This document shows positions 8,239-17,541 of a stretch of DNA of 64,000 bases, one piece after another. The notes under the pieces were generated by a model. The model was not told where the DNA came from. It worked only from the letters and a program-made list of their open reading frames with translations, and did not search any database. The position numbers and the translations under genes are program-made. Location: positions 62,001 to 126,000 of the forward strand of contig NZ_JAFFQE010000005.1 of NCBI RefSeq assembly GCF_016919005.1, read 5' to 3'. Numbering within the stretch: the stretch's first letter is position 1; every line of letters begins with the position of its first letter. The stretch is from Desulfopila inferna. GTDB lineage: Bacteria > Desulfobacterota > Desulfobulbia > Desulfobulbales > Desulfocapsaceae.

Positions 8239-9804
8239 TCATTTAGCATATTCCACAGCTCTGGTTTCTCTGATAACCGTTACCCTGATCTGTCCGGGGT
8301 AAGTAAGCTGCTCTTCAATTTTTCTGGCAATATCCTGTCCCAGAAGAGTTGCATCACTATCTTTGATTTTGTTTGAATCGACAATAATACGCAACTCTCT
8401 ACCCGCCTGAATGGCGTAGGATTTTTCAACTCCGTTGCAGGAGTTGGCTATTGCTTCAAGATCTTCAAGCCGCTTCACGTAGCTCTGCAGCATTTCTTTT
8501 CTCGCTCCCGGTCGAGCACCGGAAAGGGCATCAGCCGATTGCACCAGAACGTCAAGAACACTTTGAGGCGGAATATCTTCATGATGTGCGCCTATGGCAT
8601 AGACTACCTCATTGACCTCGCCGTATTTCCTGGCCAGATCACGTCCGATGATAGCATGTGAGCCCTCAACTTCATGGTCGACGGCCTTGCCAATATCATG
8701 GAGAAGGCCGGCACGTTTGGCAATTTTTACATCAATACCCAATTCAGCAGCCATTATTCCACAGAGGAAAGCGACTTCGAGAGAGTGCTGCAATACATTC
8801 TGACCATAACTGGTCCTGTATTTCAATCTGCCGAGGATATTAATCAGATCAACGTGAACACCGTGGGCGCCGACATCGAATGTTGCCTGCTCACCTGCTT
8901 CACGCATGGTTATTTCAAGCTCCTTGGTTACCTTTTCGACAACCTCTTCTATTCGTCCGGGATGTATGCGGCCGTCGCTGATAAGCTGCAGCAGTGCCAG
9001 TCGCGCAACCTCCCTCCTGACCGGATTGAAACCCGAGAGAATAACAGCCTCGGGAGTATCATCTATGATGATATCAATGCCGGTGGCCGCTTCGATAGCC
9101 CGAATATTTCTTCCTTCACGGCCTATAATCCGGCCCTTCATTTCGTCGTTGGGCAACGGCACCATGGAAACGGTTTTATCGGCCACGTAATCTCCAGCAT
9201 AGCGTGAAATGGCAAGAGCCAGAATGTTCTTCCCTTTGCGGTCCGCTTCCATTTTCATTTTGTTTTCAATCTGCGCCAGTTGTTTGCCGGCAGCAAGGCG
9301 TGCCTCGCTCTCAAGAGATTCCATCAGCATTTTTTTGGCATCTTCCTGACTTATCCCGGCAATACGGGATAGCTCATAACGCCGCTTCCCCACGAGCTGC
9401 TCAGCTTCCTTCAGGCAATTGCTTATATCCGTCTCGCGTATTTTTAGCTGTTTGTCGAAAATATCCTGTTCTTCACGCTTTTTATCAAATGAATCCCACT
9501 CTGCCTTGAGCAGTTCCCGCTTCTTGTTGAGCAATCTCTTTTCGTCCTTTAATTCCGCTCTATCCGCTTTCAGTTCTTTTTCAACCGACTGTTTAAGTTT
9601 GTATGCCTCTTCCTTGCTTTGCAGAAGGGCTTCCTTTTTGCGCTGCTCCGCCTCCACAATAGCATTTTCAATAATCTGCTTTCCCTGGGTCTGCAGATTT
9701 TGAAACTGGTTTTCTGCAATCTTCTTGCGCAGCAGAAATCCGGCGATCAAACCAGCCACCAGTCCACTAACGAGAAAGAGAGCAGAATACGTTGTCAAAT
9801 CCAT
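8239..9804 (-). CDS. rny: Ribonuclease Y
   Basis: 521 residues. Membrane-anchored endoribonuclease that starts mRNA decay. One N-terminal transmembrane helix (about residues 5-25) is followed by a long coiled coil (about 30-190), a KH RNA-binding domain ([19 protein letters not shown]) and an HD domain with the metal motif LLHDIGKA, then the typical ending [20 protein letters not shown]. The ATG at 9804 gives the conserved short N-terminus; an upstream in-frame start at 9891 would place 29 unrelated residues before the membrane helix. A TATAAT-like box lies upstream on the minus strand near 9958-9963. Confidence 0.96.
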   Translation of the reverse strand: MDLTTYSALFLVSGLVAGLIAGFLLRKKIAENQFQNLQTQGKQIIENAIVEAEQRKKEALLQSKEEAYKLKQSVEKELKADRAELKDEKRLLNKKRELLKAEWDSFDKKREEQDIFDKQLKIRETDISNCLKEAEQLVGKRRYELSRIAGISQEDAKKMLMESLESEARLAAGKQLAQIENKMKMEADRKGKNILALAISRYAGDYVADKTVSMVPLPNDEMKGRIIGREGRNIRAIEAATGIDIIIDDTPEAVILSGFNPVRREVARLALLQLISDGRIHPGRIEEVVEKVTKELEITMREAGEQATFDVGAHGVHVDLINILGRLKYRTSYGQNVLQHSLEVAFLCGIMAAELGIDVKIAKRAGLLHDIGKAVDHEVEGSHAIIGRDLARKYGEVNEVVYAIGAHHEDIPPQSVLDVLVQSADALSGARPGARKEMLQSYVKRLEDLEAIANSCNGVEKSYAIQAGRELRIIVDSNKIKDSDATLLGQDIARKIEEQLTYPGQIRVTVIRETRAVEYAK

Positions 9805-10427
9805 ATATGATCCTATTAAGTAACGATTGCACAACAGATGAGGGGGAGGGAGATGGCCGCAGGACAAAATATTGTCTGCGCAGTAGAACAATCAGAGAAA
9901 AATCGGCCGTCGGCCATACCCGGCCAGCTCCCGGCAGGGTATCATTCAGCAGCGTGAATTATAGTCACACTTTAACGGTCGAAAAGAGAGCAGATCGTGG
10001 CAAAACAGTTATTCTAAAATTACAGATATCAAACGAGCGCTCTACATCCTTTATTATGAGATATTCTGTACTTGATATCGCTCCAATTACACCCTTTCAT
10101 GATAGTCAGGGATGAATTATCATCAGCTATACCTGAAACCAATCCGAAAAAATGCACAACAGAAGACATTGTACGTCTTCATGGCACCTCGCTGCACAGC
10201 AGCGCGAATTCCAACGTTCCCCTTGCCGGAGCATGGTAGTGGAATCCAATTCTTTCGAACTGATAGAATAAAAAGCAGATCCAGCTTCACTTTTCCTAAA
10301 CTTGTTCAATCAGCACCCCAGCTGTAATCAATCTTCTTTTCCAACCAAGTCGAAACCCCCACTATCCTGTTTGTTGTCTTGCAGGCCTAGTGAAAAACCT
10401 CGATATATAAAAAACAGAACTTGTACA
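9805..10427. other. Intergenic leader and spacer before 6S RNA
   Basis: About 620 bp without a supported gene. The part next to rny (9805-9965) is its leader, with a GC-rich hairpin-prone stretch (CGGCCGTCGGCC... at about 9904-9946) and a TATAAT-like box at 9958-9963 on the minus strand. A small hairpin GAAGAC...GTCTTC lies near 10163-10182. Frames present have no ribosome-binding sites or domains. Confidence 0.4.
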
Positions 10428-10503
10428 AACCCAGCTGAGCTGGATGAGAACCTTGAGACAGACTATTTTCTCGCAAAGAAAAACATCTGTAAGGTACTAA
10501 ATT
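10428..10503 (+). repeat. AACCCAGC repeat, copy 1 (inverted relative to copy 2)
   Basis: Begins AACCCAGCTGAGCTGGAT, containing a 13-bp palindrome CCAGCTGAGCTGG, and continues with blocks GAACCTTGAG, a TTTTC.NGCAAA stretch and ATCTGTAAGG.ACTAA. The same blocks occur in the same order on the opposite strand at 11187-11293, in front of zapA. The 6S RNA and zapA lie between the two inverted copies. Confidence 0.6.
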
Positions 10504-10509
10504 CTGTAG

Positions 10510-10738
10510 AGCACGAAGGATTCCCCACCCTGCCGTGTCTTCGGGATAGTTAAACCTATCGAAATAGGTGGGCTGCTCGTATCAACCTCTGGTGAATCGC
10601 GTACGATTTTCCATTGGATGAAAGTGGTGCTGCCCTTTTTAAGAGAGTTGGCTCAACAAACACAGAAGATCACCAACAGCGCAGGGAAATATTCAATTTT
10701 CAAACCGGCTCGGGGACTGATCCTTCCTCGTTCCGGAG
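10510..10738 (-). ncRNA. ssrS: 6S RNA
   Basis: Binds the sigma-70 RNA polymerase holoenzyme and mimics an open promoter. Minus-strand signatures match the classical proteobacterial molecule: CAGTCCCCGAGCCG near the 5' end (10707-10720) and GCGCTGTTGGTGA shortly after, in the same order and spacing as in Escherichia coli 6S. The 3' part GGCAGGGTGGGG pairs with the GTCCCC arm, and an outer stem AAGGAT/ATCCTT closes the ends. The position directly downstream of zapA on the same strand is the conserved location of ssrS. The ends are estimated from pairing; a TATTCT box at 10742-10747 would fit a start near 10735. Confidence 0.82.
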
Positions 10739-10850
10739 AAGAGAATACAGAACAATAACTACATATTTCCTGTTGTAGTTTTTCTCCTCTTCCTGTGGTG
10801 CATTATATCAGATATTCCATCAAACAAAAGCGTTTTTATACACCCTCTGA

Positions 10851-11153
10851 TCATTTTTCAGCTGGGAGAGCAGCGCCTATCTTTTCTATCAGATCCGCCA
10901 TCCTGGCATCGTTTTCCTTTCTATATTCATCATATTCCTGCTGCAGTCTGATATATCGTGATGCAATATTCAAACAGGCCATAATGGCCGCCTTACTAAC
11001 CGGAATGGTACCACTCGTTCTTTCAGTTCCACCCTCGACCAGTTCCCGGACCAAAGCCAAAATTCGATTCATCTCCTCTTCCGGCGCCCCGGTATAAAAG
11101 GCATGATTCTGCCCAAGCAATGTAAAACTGACCAGACGTTCTTTTTCCGACAT
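10851..11153 (-). CDS. zapA: Cell division protein ZapA
   Basis: 100 residues. Cytosolic FtsZ-ring stabiliser. The N-terminal beta-strand region (ERLVSFTLLGQNHAF) is followed by long helices with the conserved KAAIMACLNIASRYIRLQQEYDEYR block that forms the tetramer coiled coil. It sits between a zapB-like gene and the 6S RNA gene, the canonical arrangement. The upstream 156 bp carry the AACCCAGC repeat, so zapA translation or transcription may be affected by that element. Confidence 0.92.
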   Translation of the reverse strand: MSEKERLVSFTLLGQNHAFYTGAPEEEMNRILALVRELVEGGTERTSGTIPVSKAAIMACLNIASRYIRLQQEYDEYRKENDARMADLIEKIGAALPAEK

Positions 11154-11186
11154 AACTTGTTCAGTCAGCCCCCGGGGTAAGCAACT

Positions 11187-11293
11187 TAGTTCCTTACAGA
11201 TTGTTCTCTTGTTTTTTTTGCAGGAAAACGATCTGCCTCAAGGTTCTTATACCCCTCAAAGGGGTACTGTAAAGAGTTCAACTCAGCAGGGTT
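11187..11293 (-). repeat. AACCCAGC repeat, copy 2, upstream of zapA
   Basis: Minus strand begins AACCCTGCTGAGTTGAA, then has an inserted hairpin ACCCC-TTTGA-GGGGT, then GAACCTTGAGGCAGAT, a TTTTCCTGCAAA stretch and ATCTGTAAGGAACTAAG, which aligns block by block with 10428-10503 in the opposite orientation. It lies in the zapB-zapA spacer, so it would be part of the transcript. The function is unknown. Confidence 0.6.
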
Positions 11294-11309
11294 ACACCAT
11301 GATCTGAGG

Positions 11310-11699
11310 TCAATCACCGGACTCGCCATTTCCCCGCTGATCAACGTGAAAGAGATTCCTCTGCAGATTCGCCTCCCGATCTTCTTCCTGCATGTCATGT
11401 GAAACAGCATCCTGACCATATACAGCAGATTCTTCCACAACATTTTCGACATCTTCTTCGGATTCGAGGACGACGGATTGCCATTCTTCAATCTGATCAA
11501 TCAGCCCTTTGATGCGACTGGAAATATCACCACGTTCCGAATCAGCAGTATTCAGTCTGTCCTTCAATTCCTGAATTTCATCTTCTTTTTGCTGCACCAA
11601 CCCCTTTAGCTGTGTATTCTTATCAAGCAGTTGGTCATACTGTGTTAACAGTTTTCCGACAAATTGCTCAAGACGTTCAAACTCGCTTCCCTGGCTCAT
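11310..11699 (-). CDS. ZapB-like coiled-coil cell division protein
   Basis: 129 residues. The first 70 residues form a strong heptad coiled coil (FERLEQFVGKLLTQYDQLLDK... NTQLKGLVQQKEDEI...) like the ZapB/FtsZ-accessory family, followed by an acidic, low-complexity tail (SEEDVENVVEESAVYGQDAV...) of no clear fold. It lies directly upstream of zapA on the same strand, the usual partner context. The acidic tail is longer than in enterobacterial ZapB (about 80 residues). Function is inferred from coiled coil plus position. Confidence 0.7.
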   Translation of the reverse strand: MSQGSEFERLEQFVGKLLTQYDQLLDKNTQLKGLVQQKEDEIQELKDRLNTADSERGDISSRIKGLIDQIEEWQSVVLESEEDVENVVEESAVYGQDAVSHDMQEEDREANLQRNLFHVDQRGNGESGD

Positions 11700-11920
11700 T
11701 CCCCACCTCTCAATATGATATCGGCAAAGCTTACCTGTTCAAAATTCATCCGGAAGAATATCCCATCTGCACAATTCCAAGGGTTGCACTTTGCTGTTCT
11801 TTTTCTGTAACAATCACCTTTCCATAAAAACCAACTATACCATGCTCGATCTTCTCTGCAACTCTTAACCTGCAGGCATTATTTATATGTCGTGGATATA
11901 TGAGCGGCGAAATGTCCCGG

Positions 11921-12406
11921 CTAGATCCTGCTATACTGCCAACTGCGTGGTTTTCCATCGGCATAAGGCATTGACCCGTGAAACACTCTGGGATCACCAT
12001 CAAAAACCAGGGGCAGAAAGAAGCGGTCTCCTTCCCACATCGGCAGGCTGGACAACCGGCTCACCTCCTGCCACATTAACTCCCCTTCATTGTTGCTGGT
12101 ATACGGCGAACCATCGTAATTCTTGACGAGGAAGATAAAACCGAACCAGTCCTCGCCTTCTCCACCGAACCCCGACCAGTTCACCGTCCCCCGCAGGATA
12201 ACATTGTTGGCTTCTATGCCTGCCTCTTCCCTGATTTCTCTTTTCAGGCAGGAGACAATATCCTCACCCGGTTCCAACTTACCGCCCAGACCATTAAATT
12301 TGCCAAAATGATAATCATCACGCCTTTTGTTCCTGTGCACCAGCAGCGTCATTTTCTCGTCCGGTGAAAGAATAAATCCCAGCGTAGCCAAAATTGGAGT
12401 GTACAT
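11921..12406 (-). CDS. Nudix hydrolase, MutT/8-oxo-dGTP diphosphatase type
   Basis: 161 residues. Cytosolic hydrolase of nucleoside diphosphates linked to another group. The full Nudix box GX5EX7REUXEEXGU is present (GKLEPGE then REIREEAGI, residues about 42-63). The N-terminal TLGFILSPDEK and LLVHRN segments and the tail with WEGDRFFLPLVFDGD resemble the MTH1-like 8-oxo-dGTP subgroup, suggesting nucleotide-pool sanitation. Single gene; the 220 bp separating it from zapB have nothing else. Confidence 0.85.
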   Translation of the reverse strand: MYTPILATLGFILSPDEKMTLLVHRNKRRDDYHFGKFNGLGGKLEPGEDIVSCLKREIREEAGIEANNVILRGTVNWSGFGGEGEDWFGFIFLVKNYDGSPYTSNNEGELMWQEVSRLSSLPMWEGDRFFLPLVFDGDPRVFHGSMPYADGKPRSWQYSRI

Positions 12407-12638
12407 CCTCTTCCCCTTATGCTTAAATAAAAATATTTATGGTATATACCTGTATCGCCAACAGGAGCATCCGGATATATATTTATTTGAAGATTTTTCC
12501 GGCGAACGACGATACTAAAAACATGATACAGATTGCAAGATATTCGATACCCGATAATCAGTAATTAGTGGGTGACTGGAAAGCAAAAGGCAATCAGCGG
12601 TAACCACTTCAATCTTAACCTCACAAGTAAGCGGTTTT

Positions 12639-14075
12639 ATGTTATATTGGCGAAGCACTCCTCGCAACTTCAAGAATTACACTCTCCTACTCCTGTTTCT
12701 CACTCTTTTGCCTCAAGCCGTAAACAGCACTCCTTATAAAAATTATTTCCCTGAATTTCAATGCATAGCCGACAATGTCATCTTCTGGGAAAAAGTATAT
12801 GGTGAATATTCGATCAATACAGCTGTTTTTCATGACAGAGAGAATCTGGCCATTATATACGAAGCCGTACATTTGCTGGACGGCTCTCTTCCAGGGGCCT
12901 CCAGAGTCAATCGGGTCTACCTGAAGACCATCAGAAATAAATATACTGTTATCCTTGACCGACTGGCCGATGGCAAAAAACCGGCAACATCCGAGGAAGA
13001 GCGTGTCCTAAAGATGTTTGCTCCCCCGGATATCAAGGAAAAACTGAAAAAGGCTTCGCAAAATATTCGTATCCAAACCGGCCTTAAGGAACGCTTTATC
13101 GAAGGCGTTGTTCGCTCCGGCGCCTATATGAAAGAGATGAAGCAGATTTTCAGGTCGTATAACCTTCCTGAAGAACTCGCCTACCTGCCCCACGTGGAGT
13201 CTTCTTTCGACACAAGGGCCTACAGCAAGTTCGGTGCCGCTGGGATGTGGCAGTTTACCCGCGCCACCGGCAAGAATTTCATGACCATCGACCATATTAT
13301 TGACGAGCGGCGCGACCCTTTGACCTCCACCCACGCTGCCGCCCAGTATCTGAAAAAGAATTTTGACAACCTCGGTACCTGGCCCCTTGCCATCACTGCC
13401 TACAACTACGGGCATGCCGGTATGCAGCGGGCCGTACAGCAGGAAGGCAATTATACTGCTATCTTTAAAAATTACCGACAGGGTCACTTCAAGTTTGCCT
13501 CGCGCAATTTTTATGCCGAATTCCTCGCCGCCCTTCGTGTCGCCAAAAGACTGGAAATTCATCCAGCCGTCCTAAAAGAATCCTCGATAGCAAATTTCAG
13601 TATTGCCTTACCCGGATTCGCCAGTGCAGCAGCTCTTGCCGATCATTTCAATCTCAGCCACACAGAGATGCTGCGGCTCAATCCCTCGCTGGGCCAGCCA
13701 ATCTGGCAGGGAGAAAAATATATCCCGAAAGGTTTTCATCTCCGCCTCCCACAAAATGCCGAAACAGTCCGATTAGCCGCAACTCTTCCCGGAACCATCT
13801 TCCAGGCAAATCAGAAGAGATCTGAGTTGTATCTGGTAAAACAAGGAGATACGGCAGGGAAAATAGCCCAGCGCTTCGGCATCTCTTTACAAAGCCTCAT
13901 CAGTTCCAATAACCTGGACCGCCAGGCACTGGTTTATACCGGTCAGTCGCTGCGGATTCCTTCAGCGTCAACCACCTCAATCGTTGCCGATGCCAGCTCG
14001 CCCCGTCCCGGTTCGTCCGTGGAAGGAAGCGGTGCCATCATTCTAAAAGACGGCAAAAAGACACCACCAACCTGA
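12639..14075 (+). CDS. mltD: MltD-like membrane-bound lytic transglycosylase with LysM
   Basis: 478 residues. Cleaves peptidoglycan glycan strands with formation of anhydro-muramic acid. An N-terminal hydrophobic signal (about residues 14-30) exports it. The SLT catalytic domain (about 150-300) has the catalytic Glu in LPHVESSFD and the family motif SKFGAAGMWQF, followed by ITAYNYGHAGM. A weak LysM-like segment lies at about 327-350 and a clear LysM at about 403-445 (LVKQGDTAGKIAQRFGIS...YTGQSLRIP). No lipobox is seen, unlike enterobacterial MltD. The start has a weak ribosome-binding site. Single gene. Confidence 0.9.
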   Translation: MLYWRSTPRNFKNYTLLLLFLTLLPQAVNSTPYKNYFPEFQCIADNVIFWEKVYGEYSINTAVFHDRENLAIIYEAVHLLDGSLPGASRVNRVYLKTIRNKYTVILDRLADGKKPATSEEERVLKMFAPPDIKEKLKKASQNIRIQTGLKERFIEGVVRSGAYMKEMKQIFRSYNLPEELAYLPHVESSFDTRAYSKFGAAGMWQFTRATGKNFMTIDHIIDERRDPLTSTHAAAQYLKKNFDNLGTWPLAITAYNYGHAGMQRAVQQEGNYTAIFKNYRQGHFKFASRNFYAEFLAALRVAKRLEIHPAVLKESSIANFSIALPGFASAAALADHFNLSHTEMLRLNPSLGQPIWQGEKYIPKGFHLRLPQNAETVRLAATLPGTIFQANQKRSELYLVKQGDTAGKIAQRFGISLQSLISSNNLDRQALVYTGQSLRIPSASTTSIVADASSPRPGSSVEGSGAIILKDGKKTPPT

Positions 14076-14187
14076 TATCCTTACCAAGACAAATCCCTGC
14101 CATATGGGTTATACGCCAAAAGCAGAGCCTTCCATGCCTGCCCCAAGAACGGCAGAACCAAATGCCCCTGCTTTTAACAGCCTCACC

Positions 14188-14327
14188 CATTTCATCTGGA
14201 TAAAATTAAACCTGATTCCCCTAATCCTCAACTCAAGTTCGGGCCCGTGCTCTTTTCACGGGTCTCTGCAGCCCGGACAGCTGCAGCGGAGCCCCCAAGG
14301 ACTGGGTTATGACGTCCAGATGAAATG
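14188..14327. repeat. Structured inverted-repeat element with nested hairpins
   Basis: Perfect 13-bp arms CATTTCATCTGGA (14188-14200) and TCCAGATGAAATG (14315-14327) enclose 114 bp that contain two further hairpins: CCCGTG/CACGGG (14244-14249, 14257-14262) and a CTGCAG-based one (14264-14291). It lies in the 456-bp gap between mltD and the HDOD gene, which has no other supported feature. It could be a non-autonomous mobile element or a structured RNA. A 28-codon frame (14109-14195, minus) starts in the left arm, but nothing supports its translation. Confidence 0.55.
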
Positions 14328-14531
14328 AGGAATCCCGGTCTGGATCAGAAAATGCTGAATTTCAGGGGCAAATCAGAAAATTAAATATTTTATACTCTCC
14401 AGGCCGATGAGTATGTATAATGAGCCAATTGGTTATTCTCGCGAATAATTACCGCACTCACATTTTCTCAACGGGACCTTCGGGAAAGATCCGTATCCCG
14501 ATTTCTACTCTTTGCTTAGACGGAGTCATCC

Positions 14532-15377
14532 ATGTTCTCTGCAGCACAAAACCTTATAAGCAGATTTAATGAAATCAAAACGCTGCCTCATGTGGTGACC
14601 AAACTTTCAAAGCTTATCAATGATGAAGATTCCACCATGAAGGATTTCGAGGATGTTATCAAAATGGATCCTACCTTGGTGGTACGCCTTCTTCGGCTTG
14701 TAAACAGTCCGTATTACGGGCTGGCCCAGAAAGTGGATTCGATAAGCAGGGCTGTTGCTTTTATCGGCATGAAGAATCTGTACAACCTGGCTGTCACCGA
14801 CGCCCTTAAAAATATGTTTACCTCTTTAGATGATTGTGGGGGTGGCGCATACTCCAGAAAAAATCTGTGGATGCATTGTGCCGCCGTCAGCATCTGCAGC
14901 AAGGTTCTGGCGGAGAGACTTTTCGGCATAAACGGCGACGATGCCTACCTCTGTGGAATTCTCCATGATTTCGGCATAATCGTTGAAGAACAGGTGGCCA
15001 GGGAAGAATTTATCGCAGCCTGCGAAACCGATGAGGACTCCATTGTCACTTCTGAACGGCAATACCTCCGCACTGACCATTGCGAAGTCGGCTATCTGCT
15101 GACCCGGGAGTGGCAAATGCAGGAAGATATTCAAAGGGCGATACGTGATCACCATCAGCTGCTCGACGTGGTGGCTCCTGACAGCCTGACTGGAATTCTG
15201 CAGATCGCCGAATATCTGGCGGCCCGGCTTGGCTATAGCGCTATCGCCGGTACGACGGTGATCCTCTCGCAGGATCTGGTCGATCATGTCAATGAAAATA
15301 TGGAGGAGTATACCGTACTCCTGGAAGACCTTCCCGAGGAATTGGAAAAGGCCCATGATCTTTACGGGAACAACTGA
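14532..15377 (+). CDS. HDOD domain protein
   Basis: 281 residues, soluble. The HDOD domain occupies about residues 10-210 with typical motifs [50 protein letters not shown] and HDFG. HDOD proteins are signalling proteins related to HD phosphohydrolases; most lack activity and act as adaptors. The HD-type LHDFG is kept here, but metal binding cannot be judged. It is followed after 2 bp by a hybrid histidine kinase and then YihY, forming a tight operon, so it is probably part of the same signalling path. Confidence 0.88.
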   Translation: MFSAAQNLISRFNEIKTLPHVVTKLSKLINDEDSTMKDFEDVIKMDPTLVVRLLRLVNSPYYGLAQKVDSISRAVAFIGMKNLYNLAVTDALKNMFTSLDDCGGGAYSRKNLWMHCAAVSICSKVLAERLFGINGDDAYLCGILHDFGIIVEEQVAREEFIAACETDEDSIVTSERQYLRTDHCEVGYLLTREWQMQEDIQRAIRDHHQLLDVVAPDSLTGILQIAEYLAARLGYSAIAGTTVILSQDLVDHVNENMEEYTVLLEDLPEELEKAHDLYGNN

Positions 15378-15379
15378 CT

Positions 15380-17539
15380 ATGACAGATCCGCTCTCGCTC
15401 TTCAGCAAGGATTCGGGGTTTAAAGATGAAATTCAAACTCTACTGCACTATCTTGAAAAGAATCTTCCCGGTGGAGTCTGCCACTGCCTCGATAGCAATG
15501 AAAATTTAATATCTATCACCTCGGCTGCAGAAGCGGATACGATGCAGCGGAAGCTGCTGAGAAGCTTTGTGTCGCCTCGAATACCTGTCACTCCGGTTGA
15601 ATCGGCACCAGGAGGATTTCTCTGTGTGGGAATTCCCGCCTACAGGTGTCACCTGTTTTACCGGGAACCTGATGGCGTGCCGATCTCGCCGGATCGGCTG
15701 CTGCTCTTCAAGACCATTCTTTCCCTCTATTTCACAACACTGGAAAGAGAAAAGCTGAGTCGCAAACTGACAATACAAAAAACGCAGTTTGGCAGAAAAT
15801 TCCAGGTTCTCGATAATAAATATCAGGATATGCTCATCGAAACCCAAAAGGGTCATATGATGATCCAGGAGCAGCAGGAGAAATATTCAAGGACCTTGCA
15901 GTCGGAAATCGAACAGCAGACACAGCAACTCAGGAAGGCCAAAAGCGCTGCCGAAGCCGCTAATGTCGCCAAAAGTCAATTTCTCGCAGCCATGAGTCAT
16001 GAAATCCGCACACCGATGAACGGAGTAATAGGATTTACCGATATCCTGCTCACGACCGAACTCGGTGAAGAACAGCAGGAAAGCGCACTGATCATAAAAA
16101 GAAGCGGAGAGGCACTACTCAATATTATCAATGATATTCTTGATTTTTCCAAGATCGAAGCGGGCCAGATGGAGCTTGAAAGTATCGATTTCGATCCCGA
16201 TGTCATTGCCCATGACGTCTGTGAACTCATCAAGCCCCGCCTTGTCGGCAAACCCATCGACCTGCTCTGCCGTATTGATGACCGTCTTCCCTCCCAAATC
16301 TGCGGCGACGCCGGCCGATATCGCCAGGTGCTGCTCAACCTGCTCGGCAATTCAGCAAAGTTTACCGATAAAGGGGAGGTGGAACTAAGCATTCAGGTGG
16401 AAGAGGAAACCGAGAGTCACCTCACCTTGCATACCGCCATCCATGATACCGGTATCGGCATCGCAAGCGATAAACTCGACATCATCTTTGAACCATTTAA
16501 GCAGGCTGACGGCAGTACAACCCGCAAATATGGGGGCACCGGTCTGGGTCTGTCCATCTGTAGAAGAATTGCGCGACTGATGGACGGAATGATCTGGGCT
16601 GAAAACAATGCCGAGCAGGGAACTACCTTCCATTTTACAGCTCGACTGAAGAAGGCCGACGTAAGGCCTGAATCTGCCCCAACCTTTTCTGATTTACAGG
16701 ATATCCGGGTGCTCATCGTTGACGACAATGCCCGAGGCTCAGCTATTATTGCCGATATGCTCAATAGTGCAGGCTTAAAGGTGGATGTTGCAAGAGACGG
16801 CAGCGCGGCTGTGCAAATGTTGAATAAAGCACATCGACAAAATGCTCCCCATGACCTTTGTATTATTGACCTGGAGATATCCGGTATGTCCGGCTATGAA
16901 TTCGCTGAAAACGTCAGAGACCTTTCTTTTGGAGGCAAGACGATTCCACTGTTGGCCTATACATCCGCCACGGAAAATATCACCAAAAGAGGCAGGGAGA
17001 GCGGTATTACCGGTTTTCTTACCAGGCCGTCAAGAAAACAGGTAATGCTCAGGACAATTTCCCGGCTGCTGGGCGAATCCGACCTGGAGGAGAAGGATCG
17101 AAAAAATACAGCAGCCCGGTATATCGCTCCGAGGGAGCTCAAGCAACCGTTGAAACTGCTGCTGGCGGAAGATAATCCAGTGAACCGGAAACTTGCCAAA
17201 GTAATTCTGACAATGGCGGGATATTCTCTTGATATCGTCAATAACGGCAAAGAGGCGGTCGAGACCTATACACGATCACCCAAAGAATTCGATGCCATCC
17301 TTATGGATATCCAGATGCCGGAGATGGACGGTCTCACAGCCACCAGGAAGATTCGGCAGGCGGGTCACGATTCTATACCCATCATAGCGATGACGGCCAA
17401 TGCCATGAAAGGGGATCGTAAAATTTGTCTCGAAGCCGGAATGACCGATTATATAACCAAGCCGATAAAACGGGAAATCGTCTATTCCGTGTTGGAAAAA
17501 TGGCTCCTTGATAAACAGGAAAATTCTTTCTTAAATTAA
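15380..17539 (+). CDS. Hybrid sensor histidine kinase with two receiver domains
   Basis: 719 residues, no membrane segment. An N-terminal region of about 130 residues with no recognised sensor domain leads into a coiled coil (about 135-200), HisKA with the phosphorylated His in [15 protein letters not shown] (about residue 211), a HATPase with GTGLGLSI, then two receiver domains. The first has IVDDN and the acceptor Asp in [10 protein letters not shown]; the second has LAEDN, acceptor Asp in [12 protein letters not shown] and the Lys in ITKPIK. No output domain follows, so it either passes phosphate on to a partner or signals through protein contact. It is coupled to the HDOD gene (2-bp gap) and to yihY (2-bp gap). 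Confidence 0.93.
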   Translation: MTDPLSLFSKDSGFKDEIQTLLHYLEKNLPGGVCHCLDSNENLISITSAAEADTMQRKLLRSFVSPRIPVTPVESAPGGFLCVGIPAYRCHLFYREPDGVPISPDRLLLFKTILSLYFTTLEREKLSRKLTIQKTQFGRKFQVLDNKYQDMLIETQKGHMMIQEQQEKYSRTLQSEIEQQTQQLRKAKSAAEAANVAKSQFLAAMSHEIRTPMNGVIGFTDILLTTELGEEQQESALIIKRSGEALLNIINDILDFSKIEAGQMELESIDFDPDVIAHDVCELIKPRLVGKPIDLLCRIDDRLPSQICGDAGRYRQVLLNLLGNSAKFTDKGEVELSIQVEEETESHLTLHTAIHDTGIGIASDKLDIIFEPFKQADGSTTRKYGGTGLGLSICRRIARLMDGMIWAENNAEQGTTFHFTARLKKADVRPESAPTFSDLQDIRVLIVDDNARGSAIIADMLNSAGLKVDVARDGSAAVQMLNKAHRQNAPHDLCIIDLEISGMSGYEFAENVRDLSFGGKTIPLLAYTSATENITKRGRESGITGFLTRPSRKQVMLRTISRLLGESDLEEKDRKNTAARYIAPRELKQPLKLLLAEDNPVNRKLAKVILTMAGYSLDIVNNGKEAVETYTRSPKEFDAILMDIQMPEMDGLTATRKIRQAGHDSIPIIAMTANAMKGDRKICLEAGMTDYITKPIKREIVYSVLEKWLLDKQENSFLN

Positions 17540-17541
17540 CC

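Noticed and set aside
8674-9207. 177-codon plus-strand frame opposite rny
   Set aside because: Antisense shadow of the conserved KH/HD coding region of rny.
14104-14328. 74-codon plus-strand frame after mltD
   Set aside because: It lies across a structured inverted-repeat element and has no ribosome-binding site or domain.
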